Shown: positions 7,930 through 17,065, counted from the first letter of the stretch. The stretch: DNA of 41,455 nucleotides from Bacteroidales bacterium (GCA_030524765.1 JAUNGA010000013.1:1-41455), one strand, 5' to 3'. Numbers and translations: made by a program. Notes: generated by a model not told the origin, from the letters alone.

Positions 7930-10922
7930 GGTAGTGTCGGTTTTATATCGTTGTCGTCGGGTCGGGCTACGATGCCCACGCCACGGCGTCCGTTAATGGC
8001 AATGGTGAGCGGACGGTCAAAACGCACTACGCGTATGCGTCCGTCGTCATACTCGGCCGGCATGGCGTCAAGCGCGGCCGTGTCGTATAGCGCATCGTCT
8101 GATGACGGGCTGATGGTGAAATAGCCAACGCCGAACGATGTAAGGTTGTGGAAGAAGTGAGTGCCCTGACTTGGCTCGATACGGTAGTTGTCGAGCGAGG
8201 CCTCGACGATCAGACGCGCTGCAGATATGTCGGCCCAACGCACCGGTATGCCCAGTGCCGGGTCGCTCGACCCCCATCGTCCCGGGCCTATCAGTATGTA
8301 GTTCTCTTCGCGGCCGATAAATTCGCGGTTGAGCTTGTCGAGCGTGTCTACAAGCTCGCGGTTGCGTGCCGAGTCAAACGTGTCGGGCCGCACGTAGACG
8401 ATTGTCGTGATACCGTCGGTGCTGCCGTTGCCGATTGCTGTCGAGCTTCGTAATATCAGTCTCGACGGATCGACGTCGAGCATGGCGTCGGTCACCAGCT
8501 CCTTACGGTCGATGATCGGGCGTATCTGCAGCCAGTAGATGTGCCCCTTTTCATTGGGTGAATAAGAAGCCTTGGGGTCAATGTTGCCCGCAAACTCGAT
8601 CTCGACAGGCCGCTGCATAGCTGTCTGACCCTGTTTGAGCATGAAATCGACTGCCGGAGCCAGCGGGAACACCCGGTCGCGCAGCACATTGTTGAATGTG
8701 ACAACCCGTCGGCCGCGTCCCGACTCATAGTCCATCAGCATGCCGTTCATCGGGTCGAACACCGACGCCATATAGTTTAGGATGCCCTTGTCGGCAAACT
8801 CCTGCACGGGCCGTGTCACGATATTGAACGAGTCGTCGGTCGTCATCGGCTGCTCGGGACGATCGTCGACAGGCAATGCGCACAGTGTGGTCTGCGTCTG
8901 TCTCAGAGCCAGATCGAGTGTCGACGTCTGTAGCACGTGCTCGGGATGCAACGGACTGAACCGCAGGCTCACACCGCCATCAACGATATGCTTGCCCAGA
9001 CCCACCGCCACCTCGGCCACGCCGTCTTCAGGCAGTTCGTCGCCCAGTGGATAATAGTTGAGCGAGCGTCCCACGCCCGAGAAACTCGGGAAGTAAAGCC
9101 CGTCGTGAGTTTCGCCCACTACCTCCTGTATGATCACGGCCATCTTCTCCTGATCAATCACGTTGCTCGTCGCCGTCATGTAATCTTTGCCGGCACGATA
9201 GAATACTGACGCATACACGCCCTTGATAGCCTCGCTGAGCAGGCGCAGACGTTCGTAGCGGTCTTCATGGCAAGGCACCATATAAGTAGAGTAGATGCCG
9301 GCAAACGGTTGATAGTGCGAATCCTCGAGCAGACTTGAGCTACGCACCGCCAACGGACGGTCTACCACCTCGAAGAGTGCGAAAAAGTCCTCGATCAGAC
9401 GCTCGGGCAGACGGGCCGCCAGGAAGTGGCGCAGTATCTCATCGTCGCTCGCATCGCTCAACGCTATGGGATATAGCTGGTTGGTGGCCATAAATTCATC
9501 GAATATGTCGGTACAGAGCACAACGGTGCGCGGTATCGAGATGGTCACCCCGTAGAAGTTGTCGCAGATCGGATTTTTCTTGATGATTGAGTCGATAAAC
9601 GCCAGACCGCGGCCTTTGCCTCCGAGACTGCCCTGACCTATGCGGGCAAAATTGCTGTAGTGGTCAAAGCGGTCTTTGCGGAACACTGCCACCACGCCGC
9701 GGTTTTCCATCTTACGGTACTTGACGATCAGCTCGAAGAACAGCTGACGTGCCGCAGGTGCGTCGGCTATCGACTCAAACCGGTGGCGTTTGATGATGTC
9801 GGCGATGGGGAATAGGGCGCGCGAATAGAGCCAACGCGAGATATCGTTGTGCGACGCATGCAGGAACAGCGAGTCGTCGGGTATCGAGAAAATATTCTTT
9901 TGCAGGGCTTTGAGATCGCGCAGACGCATGATCTCATCACCGGTCTTGGGATCACGGATGATAAAGTCGCCGAAACCGAAGTTCGACATGATGGCATCGC
10001 CCAGATCGACGGGCAGCTTCTTTGAATTCTTATCAAGAAACACACCGCCAAGCCTCTCTACGTCGCTGCGGTTGTCAGTCTCGCTCGATTCGATGATCAG
10101 TGGCAGATAGGGGTCGCGCTCGCGCATATACTCGGCCAGACGTATGCCGGCCTTGGCGTCTTTTACACCTTCGCGCATAAACGACACATCGCTGATCACA
10201 CCCAGCATATTGTCGCCATATCGCTCATAGAGAGCAACGGCCTCTTCATAGTCGCGGGCGAGCATCACCTTCGGACGGCCGCGCATACGCAACATTTGCT
10301 CGTGCTCGTTGAGGGCCTCGGTTGAGAATTCGCGCGACTGCTTGAGCAGGAATTTGTAGATATGTGGGAGTACCGACGAGTAGAACCTCACCGAGTCCTC
10401 GACCACCATGATCATCTGCACGCCCACCTCAGTGATGTCATCGGCATTGAGCTTGTCTTCGAGTAGTTTGATGATCGCCAGCAGCAGATCTACGTTGCCC
10501 AGCCAGCTGAATACGTAATCGATCTCAGACAGATCCTCATTGGCCAGTCGGCGCGACACCTCTTTTGAGAAAGGCGTCAGCACCACTACCGGCGTATGCG
10601 GAAATTCGCTCTTGAGCCGCCGGCTGCCGTCAAAGCATTCGGCCAGCTCTACGCCCGGCATCGCTATTACCAGATCGTAGTGATTGTCGCGCAGGGCCTC
10701 GATGGCCGCCTCCATATGCGACACGCGTCTTACTCGGGGCGGCGAGCTCAGATTGAGCGACACATATTCCATGTAGAGCTGCTCTTCCACTCGGCCGTCC
10801 TCTTCCATCATGAATGCGTCGTAGGGCGATGCGACCAGCAGCACATTGAATATGCGCCTTTGCATAAGTTTGCTGAAAGCGGTGTCTTTGAGATACAGGC
10901 GACTGAGAGCTTGCTCGTTCAT
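7926..10922 (-). CDS. Double-receiver PEP-synthase-like ATP-grasp protein
   Basis: The 998-residue protein begins with two receiver-like domains. The first (about 23-160) has lost the phospho-acceptor: the expected aspartate site reads VIAMPG around residue 87. The second (about 169-312) keeps E175/D176, D245, S279/S280 and K298, so it could be phosphorylated. From about 427 to 815 follows a PEP synthase/PPDK N-terminal ATP-grasp domain (GGKGRGL at 434-440, PFAGIYSTY, LQIRPI). The phospho-histidine and PEP-binding domains of a true PEP synthase are absent. In their place is an unfamiliar C-terminal domain with GPGRWGS (879-885) and PSQGTHFFHN (917-926). I infer a signal-regulated nucleotide-binding or kinase-like role and not PEP synthesis. 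It is the first gene of the five-gene run. Confidence 0.85.
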   Translation of the reverse strand: MNEQALSRLYLKDTAFSKLMQRRIFNVLLVASPYDAFMMEEDGRVEEQLYMEYVSLNLSSPPRVRRVSHMEAAIEALRDNHYDLVIAMPGVELAECFDGSRRLKSEFPHTPVVVLTPFSKEVSRRLANEDLSEIDYVFSWLGNVDLLLAIIKLLEDKLNADDITEVGVQMIMVVEDSVRFYSSVLPHIYKFLLKQSREFSTEALNEHEQMLRMRGRPKVMLARDYEEAVALYERYGDNMLGVISDVSFMREGVKDAKAGIRLAEYMRERDPYLPLIIESSETDNRSDVERLGGVFLDKNSKKLPVDLGDAIMSNFGFGDFIIRDPKTGDEIMRLRDLKALQKNIFSIPDDSLFLHASHNDISRWLYSRALFPIADIIKRHRFESIADAPAARQLFFELIVKYRKMENRGVVAVFRKDRFDHYSNFARIGQGSLGGKGRGLAFIDSIIKKNPICDNFYGVTISIPRTVVLCTDIFDEFMATNQLYPIALSDASDDEILRHFLAARLPERLIEDFFALFEVVDRPLAVRSSSLLEDSHYQPFAGIYSTYMVPCHEDRYERLRLLSEAIKGVYASVFYRAGKDYMTATSNVIDQEKMAVIIQEVVGETHDGLYFPSFSGVGRSLNYYPLGDELPEDGVAEVAVGLGKHIVDGGVSLRFSPLHPEHVLQTSTLDLALRQTQTTLCALPVDDRPEQPMTTDDSFNIVTRPVQEFADKGILNYMASVFDPMNGMLMDYESGRGRRVVTFNNVLRDRVFPLAPAVDFMLKQGQTAMQRPVEIEFAGNIDPKASYSPNEKGHIYWLQIRPIIDRKELVTDAMLDVDPSRLILRSSTAIGNGSTDGITTIVYVRPDTFDSARNRELVDTLDKLNREFIGREENYILIGPGRWGSSDPALGIPVRWADISAARLIVEASLDNYRIEPSQGTHFFHNLTSFGVGYFTISPSSDDALYDTAALDAMPAEYDDGRIRVVRFDRPLTIAINGRRGVGIVARPDDNDIKPTLP

Positions 10923-10953
10923 CTATTAGGTCTGGTTATAGGGTTTTAATAGA

Positions 10954-10961
10954 CAAAGATA
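10954..10961 (-). promoter_or_regulatory. Promoter -7 element of the receiver/ATP-grasp operon
   Basis: TATCTTTG on the minus strand is 31 bases before the ATG at 10922. It is the only consensus element I found ahead of the five-gene run, whose later genes overlap or lie within 11 bases of each other. Confidence 0.65.
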
Positions 10962-11005
10962 TTAAATATATGTGAGAATATTATCTTGCAGGTAATAATT
11001 TTTTG

Positions 11006-13375
11006 TCATTCGCGATAATAAATGCGCTTGACGCGCGGCGATACCGTCGACAATGGCTCGTACGGGATTGTGCCCAATATTGCCGCTACCCGCTCGACGG
11101 GCATCTGCGGACCGAATATCTCTACCGAGTCTCCTGTAGCCGCATCGGGTACATCGGTGATGTCTATCATGCATTGGTCCATACAGATATTGCCAACCGT
11201 GGGGCACTCGTGACCGCGCACGACAAACGATGCGGCGCCACAGCCTAAATGCCGGTCGACACCGTCGGCATAGCCTATGGGGATAGTGGCGATTACCGAC
11301 TGACGGGTCAGCACTCCGCGCCGTCCGTAGCCCACGGTCGTTCCTGCGGGCCAGCGCTTGATGGTGATTATCGTCGATCGTAGCGATGCCACGGTTTTCA
11401 GCGGATTATCGCCGGGCAGAGGCGATACTCCGTAAAGCCCGATACCCAGACGTACCATGTCGTATTGATACTCGGGGTAACGCATCATACCGGCCGTATT
11501 GAGGATATGCCGTCTGACAGTATAAGGAAGCCGCCCTCTGAGGTACGACGACGCTCGCTCGAACGTTTCAAGCTGCATGCGGGTGTAATCGTCCATGTCG
11601 AGACAGTCGGCAGTTGCCAGGTGGCTGAATATTGATGCCGCCCGCAGTTCGTTCTCGTCGATGAGAGTGTCGGCCAGTGCGGGCAGTTCGCTCTCGTCAA
11701 AGCCAACCCGGTGCATACCGGTGTCGAGTTTGATATGTACAGGAAAGTCAGTCACTCCGCACCGTCGCGCTTCGCGTCGCAGCAGGTCGAGTTCGCGCAT
11801 CGAGAATACCGATGGCTCAAGACGGTTGTCAAACAGGGCCTTGTAATTGGTCGTGATCGGATTGAGCACCATGATGGGCATCGTGATGCCTGCACGGCGC
11901 AGCTCGACACCCTCGTCTACCACCGCTACGGCAAGATATGCCGCCCCCTGGGCCTGCATCGTGCGGGCGATGCCCGGAGCGCCGGTGCCATATCCCGATG
12001 CCTTCACCATGGCCACTATGCCTGTGGCCGGTTTGAGCAGACTGCGGTAATAGTTGAAATTGTGCACTACCGAGTCGAGATTGATCTCATATATGGTGTC
12101 GTGGCGTGGGCTTTCGAGCAGGTCTTTTACAGCGTGAAAATCCTCCTTGGGCTCTCCGGTGATAAGTGTGGTCTCAGACGAGAAGCGATTGATGTCGTAA
12201 TCGCGCAGCAGCGTTCCGGTGTCGGGGCAGCACTCGACTTGGGCTATATTGGCAAATGCACCAATATGACGTGCAATCTCGGGGCCGGCAGCTATCAGAC
12301 GTGTTATGCCGAAGTCTCTCATCATAGCGGCCGCCGCGGCATAGACTGACGCAGGGTCGTCATTATCGGCATGCAGCAGGTCAGACATGATGACTGTGTC
12401 AGACCTCTGCGTCGTAGAGCGCCGTCTGGCAAAATCGAGTGCCGACCGCAACGAACGCAGATCGTGGGTAAAGTTGTCGTAGACCATCAGACAGTCATTG
12501 ATACCCTCGTGTACGTCGAGCCGGCTCGACACGGGCTCTTCACTTGCGGCCCGGATGATGGCCTTGTCGCCGGCATGCAGTTCGCGCAGCACGGCTTGTG
12601 TCAGTAGCCGGTCTGTCTCGGCCGGATTGTCGCCGTGTACGCCGGTCAGGCGTTTGCCCTGGCACACCTCTGCTACGATCGCCGCTATATCGGGGTCGCT
12701 GTCGTCAAAGATCACGGCCCGACAATCGGCAAACAGACGCAGCTTCTCGCGCACCTTATCTTCGCGCGAGGCAAATCCGGTATCGTGCTCGGCTGTGATC
12801 GTGGTCAGCAGGCCGATCTGCGGACGCAGCATGCAGGCGTGGTGTGCCATGTCGCCTGTCGAGTCTATGCCCACCTCGATGATCGCGGTACGGGTGCCCG
12901 CGGGTATGTCGGTCAGTGCCAGGGGGACACCAAGTCGCGAGTTCCAGCTGCGTGGCGAGGCATAGACATCCCCCTCGGGCAGCAGTGCGCGGTAGATCAT
13001 CTCTTTGACGACAGTCTTGCCGGCGCTGCCAGTTATGGCCACGAGTGTGCCGTCGAAATCGTCACGGACGGCGCTCCCGAGTCTTTCGATGGCATCGCGC
13101 ACCGAGCCCACGGTCAGCCATGCCGTGCCGTGCACGTCACCCAGGCCGTCGGGTATTTTTTCAACCATAAACATTCTCACGCCTCGTCGTATCAGCTCGG
13201 CGATATAGCGGTGACCGTCAGACGATCCTGTGGTCAGCGCGCAAAACAGTACTCCATCGGTCGAGGCGAGAGACCGGCTGTCGGTCAGCAGCGATGTGAC
13301 GGACGTATCGCCCGATGCATCGCCCGTGAGTGTCGCCTCGCACAGACGGGCTATATCATTGAGAGTCTTATTCAT
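11006..13375 (-). CDS. MurF-alanine racemase fusion protein
   Basis: This 789-residue fusion joins two steps of peptidoglycan precursor synthesis. Residues 1 to about 420 form a MurF-type ligase (P-loop GSAGKT 116-121, IEVGI with E167, YDNFTHD near 300) that adds D-Ala-D-Ala to the UDP-MurNAc-tripeptide. Residues from about 428 form a fold-type III alanine racemase making D-alanine, with PLP lysine K458 in VKASGYG and the catalytic tyrosine in VGYGRRG. The racemase loop reads KASGYG where KADAYG is more usual, and the ligase loop reads GSAGKT where GTNGKT is more usual. The fusion is well known in Bacteroidetes. The start overlaps the GSCFA stop by eight bases. Confidence 0.95.
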   Translation of the reverse strand: MNKTLNDIARLCEATLTGDASGDTSVTSLLTDSRSLASTDGVLFCALTTGSSDGHRYIAELIRRGVRMFMVEKIPDGLGDVHGTAWLTVGSVRDAIERLGSAVRDDFDGTLVAITGSAGKTVVKEMIYRALLPEGDVYASPRSWNSRLGVPLALTDIPAGTRTAIIEVGIDSTGDMAHHACMLRPQIGLLTTITAEHDTGFASREDKVREKLRLFADCRAVIFDDSDPDIAAIVAEVCQGKRLTGVHGDNPAETDRLLTQAVLRELHAGDKAIIRAASEEPVSSRLDVHEGINDCLMVYDNFTHDLRSLRSALDFARRRSTTQRSDTVIMSDLLHADNDDPASVYAAAAAMMRDFGITRLIAAGPEIARHIGAFANIAQVECCPDTGTLLRDYDINRFSSETTLITGEPKEDFHAVKDLLESPRHDTIYEINLDSVVHNFNYYRSLLKPATGIVAMVKASGYGTGAPGIARTMQAQGAAYLAVAVVDEGVELRRAGITMPIMVLNPITTNYKALFDNRLEPSVFSMRELDLLRREARRCGVTDFPVHIKLDTGMHRVGFDESELPALADTLIDENELRAASIFSHLATADCLDMDDYTRMQLETFERASSYLRGRLPYTVRRHILNTAGMMRYPEYQYDMVRLGIGLYGVSPLPGDNPLKTVASLRSTIITIKRWPAGTTVGYGRRGVLTRQSVIATIPIGYADGVDRHLGCGAASFVVRGHECPTVGNICMDQCMIDITDVPDAATGDSVEIFGPQMPVERVAAILGTIPYEPLSTVSPRVKRIYYRE

Positions 13376-14210
13376 CGGTTGTGTTGGTTATCTGTCGGTG
13401 CAGTCCGCGCAGATAGGCGCGGTGACATTCGGCCGCACGCTGTCGTGTGGCATTGTCAAAATATGCATCGGCAAAGTGTTGGTAAATGTATTCTACAGCT
13501 ACCTCAGACGGATGCTTGAGATCGGCTGCATAAAATCTGTAGTCGCGCAGATCGTCGTTGATAATCTCGTAGGCCGGAAAGTAGTCGGCGCCTGTGTCGC
13601 GGCACACATCGTCAAGTGCGACACGCAGTGTTGCTTTCGACAGCGAGTCGCATGCCAGTCCGTACGACGGGTAGCGCACCGGGCTGAGTGTGAAAATAAG
13701 CCGTTTGCCCGCGGGCAGGGCTTTGGTGAGCGTCTCGTAGATTTCATTGACTCTGAGGTCGCGTTGCTCAAACATCGATGCCGGCAGCTTGTGGCAATTG
13801 CCTGCCGTGATGCCCCCGTGTATATAGACACGGGCCGTACCCATTGTGAGTATGAGTACGGTGCAACGGTCAATGGCATCTGCCAGCGGCAGATAGTCGG
13901 CGTTGATACGCTCGAGCAGACGGTCACGGTCGGTGTCGTGATATCTCCACGCCATATCGAGGCAGTGCCACTCTCCCTGATATTCTATAAGGTCTTCAGT
14001 GCGGTAAGGGCGGCCTCCACGTGCGGTGATTCGCGCTATCGATGCCGGATTGTAGAGCGGCCCGAGCGGATTGTGTGTCACAGTGAATCCTTCGGCCTCG
14101 AGCCTCGAGCCTATATTGTCAGAGAAGCATGAGCCCAACATGACGATACGATCGTCATGACTGATGGCGAATCCGCCTTTCACCTCTCCGATTTCCGTAC
14201 GGAATTTCAT
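13368..14210 (-). CDS. GSCFA domain protein
   Basis: This 280-residue protein belongs to the GSCFA family, named after the N-terminal motif seen here as LGSCFSDNIG (residues about 26-35). The family is thought to have an SGNH-hydrolase-like fold, in which the serine/cysteine motif would be at the active site, but its substrate is not established. The segments GTARVYIHGG and FTLSPVRY are also family-like. There is no signal peptide. It lies two bases after the PorE-like lipoprotein and overlaps the MurF-Alr start by eight, so it is embedded in a cell-envelope operon. A role in acyl or ester modification of an envelope component is an inference from that position. Confidence 0.88.
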   Translation of the reverse strand: MKFRTEIGEVKGGFAISHDDRIVMLGSCFSDNIGSRLEAEGFTVTHNPLGPLYNPASIARITARGGRPYRTEDLIEYQGEWHCLDMAWRYHDTDRDRLLERINADYLPLADAIDRCTVLILTMGTARVYIHGGITAGNCHKLPASMFEQRDLRVNEIYETLTKALPAGKRLIFTLSPVRYPSYGLACDSLSKATLRVALDDVCRDTGADYFPAYEIINDDLRDYRFYAADLKHPSEVAVEYIYQHFADAYFDNATRQRAAECHRAYLRGLHRQITNTTDE

Positions 14211-14212
14211 GA

Positions 14213-16186
14213 TCAGTACATGCGATAGTCTATCGACAGGACCTGGAATTCTGTACGACGGTTGATCTGGTCGGCTGCTTCCTGATCTTCGGGTGATAGC
14301 GCCTCGATGTATTCCTCTGTGAGCACATCGCCTTCTTTGAATTGCGGATGTTCTCTGGCGAGTTTCTTGGTGATGGTTTTGGGTCGCGATTCGCCGTAGC
14401 CTTGCGACTGAAGGCGGTCGGCCGATATGCCCTGCGATATCAGATAGTCGATAACCGAACGTGCACGGCGGCTCGACAGGTCGATATTGTATTCGTCAGT
14501 GCCCTTGCGGTCGGTGTGCGATGCCATTTCTATGGTCACGTTGGGATTATCGCGCAGCACCTGCACCATCTCGTCGAGAGCCTGTTTTGACTCGGGGCGC
14601 AGTGTAGCCTTGTCAAAGTCATAGAAAATGTTGTCGATCACCACCGGTTTGGTGATAGAGGCCAGAATAAAGTCTACGCCATACTCGGCGTCTTCCTCGG
14701 CCGTATCAGAGGTGAATTCCTGCCGTGCGTTCAGATAGCCCTTGGCGCCGGCAAGCATCACATAGCTCACACCGCGGTTGAGCGGGAACGAAAACGAGCC
14801 GTCCGGCCGCGCCAGCTGTTTCTGGTTTGAGCCGTCGTTGCCGACGATGCGTATGACCGCATTGGGCACAGGCTCTTCGTCGCGGTCGAGTACCCAGCCT
14901 GAAATAGTAACCTTCAGGTCAGGCAACACAAACGAGTAGATGTTGTCATAACCGCGGGCGTCGTTGCGGTTTGACGAGAAAAATCCTGATTCGCCTTCGC
15001 CGAATGTGATGCCGAAGTCATCAAACGCCGAGTTGACCGGCGTACCCATGTTTGTCACGGCCCAGCCGCCCGAGGGTTTGAGTTCGGCCTTGAAAATGTC
15101 GAGTCCGCCGTAGCCGGGATGTCCGTCAGAGGCAAAATAGAGCACCGAGTCAGACCGCACGTAGGGAAATTCGTCGTCAGCCGGCGTATTGATCCATTCA
15201 CCCATATTCTCGAGCGATCCTACGCGCTGCGTCAGATTGATGCGCCAGATGTCTTTGCCGCCGACGCCACCCGGCATGTCGCTTGAGAAGTAGAGCCACT
15301 GGCCATCGGGTGATACGGCCGGGTGTCCGAATACCGACAGTGTGTCGGCCGTCACCTCGAGCTTGACAGGCGCGCTCCATTTGGCATCACTGCGCTGCGA
15401 GGTAAATATCTCGACAGATGTGTTGGTATTCGGCTCGCGACGTGCGCGGGTCAGATACATGGTTGTGCCGTCGGGCGAGAATGAGCATATGCCTTCCTCC
15501 ATATCGGTGTTGAGCTCGCCCTCGACCGGTTCGGGTCGCTGCCACTCGCCTTTTTCGTTTTTAGTGGTCATCCATATGTCGCCCTTTTTTGTACCTGTGA
15601 TTTCGCTGCGTGGCCCGCTGACTTTCTCTCGCGTTGTAGTGAAGTAAAGTCTGTCGGTCGCACCCGGCATGAACATAGGCGCAAAATCGCTGCGCGACGA
15701 GTTGAGTAGATCGGCCTTGCGCACCACATAGCGTGTGCCGCCTGATTTTGCCGCTGCAGTACGGGCTCCCGACAGGCCGATCTGAGCCGTCAGGTCATCG
15801 GGGCGCAAGGTCAGATAGGTCTCGTATGATTTCACAGCCTGGGCAAACTGGCCTGAGGCATGTTGCATCTGGGCCACACGCAGATAGGCCGTCGTATCGG
15901 GATACTCATATCTTATCGCGTTCTGATATGTCGCCGCCGCGCGCATAAACTGGCTAAGATGGCGGTGACACTCTGCCATGCGCCATGCTACCTCGCCGCG
16001 CAGTGCGCGGTCTTCTTTCTTGGTCAGCTTGTTGTAGATCTTGCGGTATGTGCGCTGGGCGTCATAGTATTCGCCACGTTGCATTTGTTCGTTGGCGGTT
16101 GCGAGTTTGGCGCCGCCACACGACGTCATGCCGCACAGTGCGAGCACCGCCGACGCTATATATATATAATGTCTCAATGATTTCAT
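14213..16186 (-). CDS. PorE-like lipoprotein: TPR, beta-propeller, OmpA
   Basis: The 657-residue protein has a lipoprotein signal ending at C23 (TSCGG). TPR-like helices follow (about 28-135), then a PD40/WD40-like propeller (about 155-400), a carboxypeptidase-regulatory-like beta domain (about 418-510, ISGWVLDRDEEPVPNAVIRI) and a C-terminal OmpA peptidoglycan-binding domain (about 530-650, YNIDLSSRRARSVIDYL). This four-part order is that of Porphyromonas gingivalis PorE, which anchors the type IX secretion machine to peptidoglycan. It probably sits in the outer membrane facing the periplasm. No other type IX gene is present here, so a more general envelope-linking role remains possible. Confidence 0.9.
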   Translation of the reverse strand: MKSLRHYIYIASAVLALCGMTSCGGAKLATANEQMQRGEYYDAQRTYRKIYNKLTKKEDRALRGEVAWRMAECHRHLSQFMRAAATYQNAIRYEYPDTTAYLRVAQMQHASGQFAQAVKSYETYLTLRPDDLTAQIGLSGARTAAAKSGGTRYVVRKADLLNSSRSDFAPMFMPGATDRLYFTTTREKVSGPRSEITGTKKGDIWMTTKNEKGEWQRPEPVEGELNTDMEEGICSFSPDGTTMYLTRARREPNTNTSVEIFTSQRSDAKWSAPVKLEVTADTLSVFGHPAVSPDGQWLYFSSDMPGGVGGKDIWRINLTQRVGSLENMGEWINTPADDEFPYVRSDSVLYFASDGHPGYGGLDIFKAELKPSGGWAVTNMGTPVNSAFDDFGITFGEGESGFFSSNRNDARGYDNIYSFVLPDLKVTISGWVLDRDEEPVPNAVIRIVGNDGSNQKQLARPDGSFSFPLNRGVSYVMLAGAKGYLNARQEFTSDTAEEDAEYGVDFILASITKPVVIDNIFYDFDKATLRPESKQALDEMVQVLRDNPNVTIEMASHTDRKGTDEYNIDLSSRRARSVIDYLISQGISADRLQSQGYGESRPKTITKKLAREHPQFKEGDVLTEEYIEALSPEDQEAADQINRRTEFQVLSIDYRMY

Positions 16187-16230
16187 ATTGTCAAAACGTC
16201 TGATTCGGTCTTATAGTATCTACGTCCCTA

Positions 16231-16238
16231 CAAAGTTA
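16231..16238 (-). promoter_or_regulatory. Promoter -7 element of the PorE-like operon
   Basis: TAACTTTG on the minus strand is 44 bases before the ATG at 16186. No good -33 element is visible at the normal distance. The intergenic stretch 16187-16409 also holds the divergent promoter of the small lipoprotein gene and otherwise looks AT-rich and empty. Confidence 0.6.
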
Positions 16239-16287
16239 GTCATTTTTTTGCTGAGTGCGCACATTGTCAAATTTTTATAGCCAAATA

Positions 16288-16318
16288 TTTGCCGGAACTC
16301 GAATTCTTGTTACCTTTG
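16288..16318 (+). promoter_or_regulatory. Promoter of the small lipoprotein gene
   Basis: TTTG at 16288-16291 and TACCTTTG at 16311-16318 are separated by 19 bases, a textbook Bacteroidetes promoter and the best match in the window. Transcription would start near 16325, giving a leader of about 85 bases before the ATG at 16410. Confidence 0.8.
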
Positions 16319-16409
16319 CAGCGACATATTTCAGATTTCTGCGAAAGGCTACGGATGCATTGCCGTCCGGCACATTATGCTTTGAAAACTACAATAATAG
16401 ATATAAAAA

Positions 16410-16964
16410 ATGAAAATCGTGAATTACCTTTTTATCGGTGCTATGGCCATAGCGGGCATCGGTATGACGGCTTGCTCGAGATCGTCAAAGCAGGCCGATG
16501 AGACCATCGACTCTATCGCTCCGGTCAAGGTGCTGTCGGTCGACTCTGTCATGGCACAGGCCGAATCTCTTGTCGGTGATACCGTTACCGTCGAGGGTTT
16601 ATGCACACATCTCTGCAAGCACGGTGGCCGCAAGGCTTTCCTCGCCAACGCCGACACCACCGTTATGGTACGTTGCGAGGCCACACAGGCTATCGGCGGT
16701 GCGTTCTCGCCCGACTGTGTGGGCAAGACTCTTACAGTAGAGGGTGTATGGCAGGCACAACGCCTCGGGCGTTCTGAGATAGCCGGCATGGCCGAGGCTC
16801 AGAACAGCGGTAACGACGGTCACTGCGACACCGAGCAAAAGGCATCGGGACCTGCCGCAGGATGGCTTAAGACTCTCGACGAGCAGATCGCCGCCGGTGG
16901 CGACACCACCATTGTGGTCGGATATTTCCTCGAGGCTTCGTCTTACAGCGTTCCCGTCGAGTGA
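16410..16964 (+). CDS. Small lipoprotein with an OB-like domain
   Basis: I do not know the function of this 184-residue protein. It has a lipoprotein signal with lipobox MTAC (C22), followed by a domain whose pattern (LVGDTVTVEGLCTHLC ... GKTLTVEGVW) resembles an OB-fold of the kind found in several exported Bacteroidetes proteins. A cluster CTHLCKHGGRKAF with two cysteines and two histidines could bind a metal, and another cysteine pair lies further on (MVRCEA, SPDCVG). It has its own strong promoter and a terminator, so it seems to be a single-gene transcript. Confidence 0.8.
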   Translation: MKIVNYLFIGAMAIAGIGMTACSRSSKQADETIDSIAPVKVLSVDSVMAQAESLVGDTVTVEGLCTHLCKHGGRKAFLANADTTVMVRCEATQAIGGAFSPDCVGKTLTVEGVWQAQRLGRSEIAGMAEAQNSGNDGHCDTEQKASGPAAGWLKTLDEQIAAGGDTTIVVGYFLEASSYSVPVE

Positions 16965-16988
16965 CATACATTCTCATACACACGGCTG

Positions 16989-17022
16989 AGCCGGTATCAA
17001 TAGCGATGCCGGCTTTGTTTTT
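16989..17022 (+). terminator. Intrinsic terminator of the lipoprotein gene
   Basis: A ten-base-pair stem with one G-U pair (16989-16998 with 17005-17014, loop of six bases) is followed by a T-rich run to about 17022. It lies 24 bases after the stop at 16964 and separates this gene from the GH3 promoter. Confidence 0.8.
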
Positions 17023-17065
17023 TGTGTTTTACAACATCATGGGCCCGTATTCCGTATTTAATTCG

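Noticed and set aside
7926..10922. Naming the ATP-grasp protein PEP synthase
   Set aside because: The phospho-histidine and PEP-binding domains needed for that reaction are absent.
13230..14132. A 300-codon open frame on the plus strand opposite the GSCFA and MurF-Alr genes
   Set aside because: It lies opposite two well-recognised genes, has no recognisable domain and is a by-product of the GC-rich codon use.
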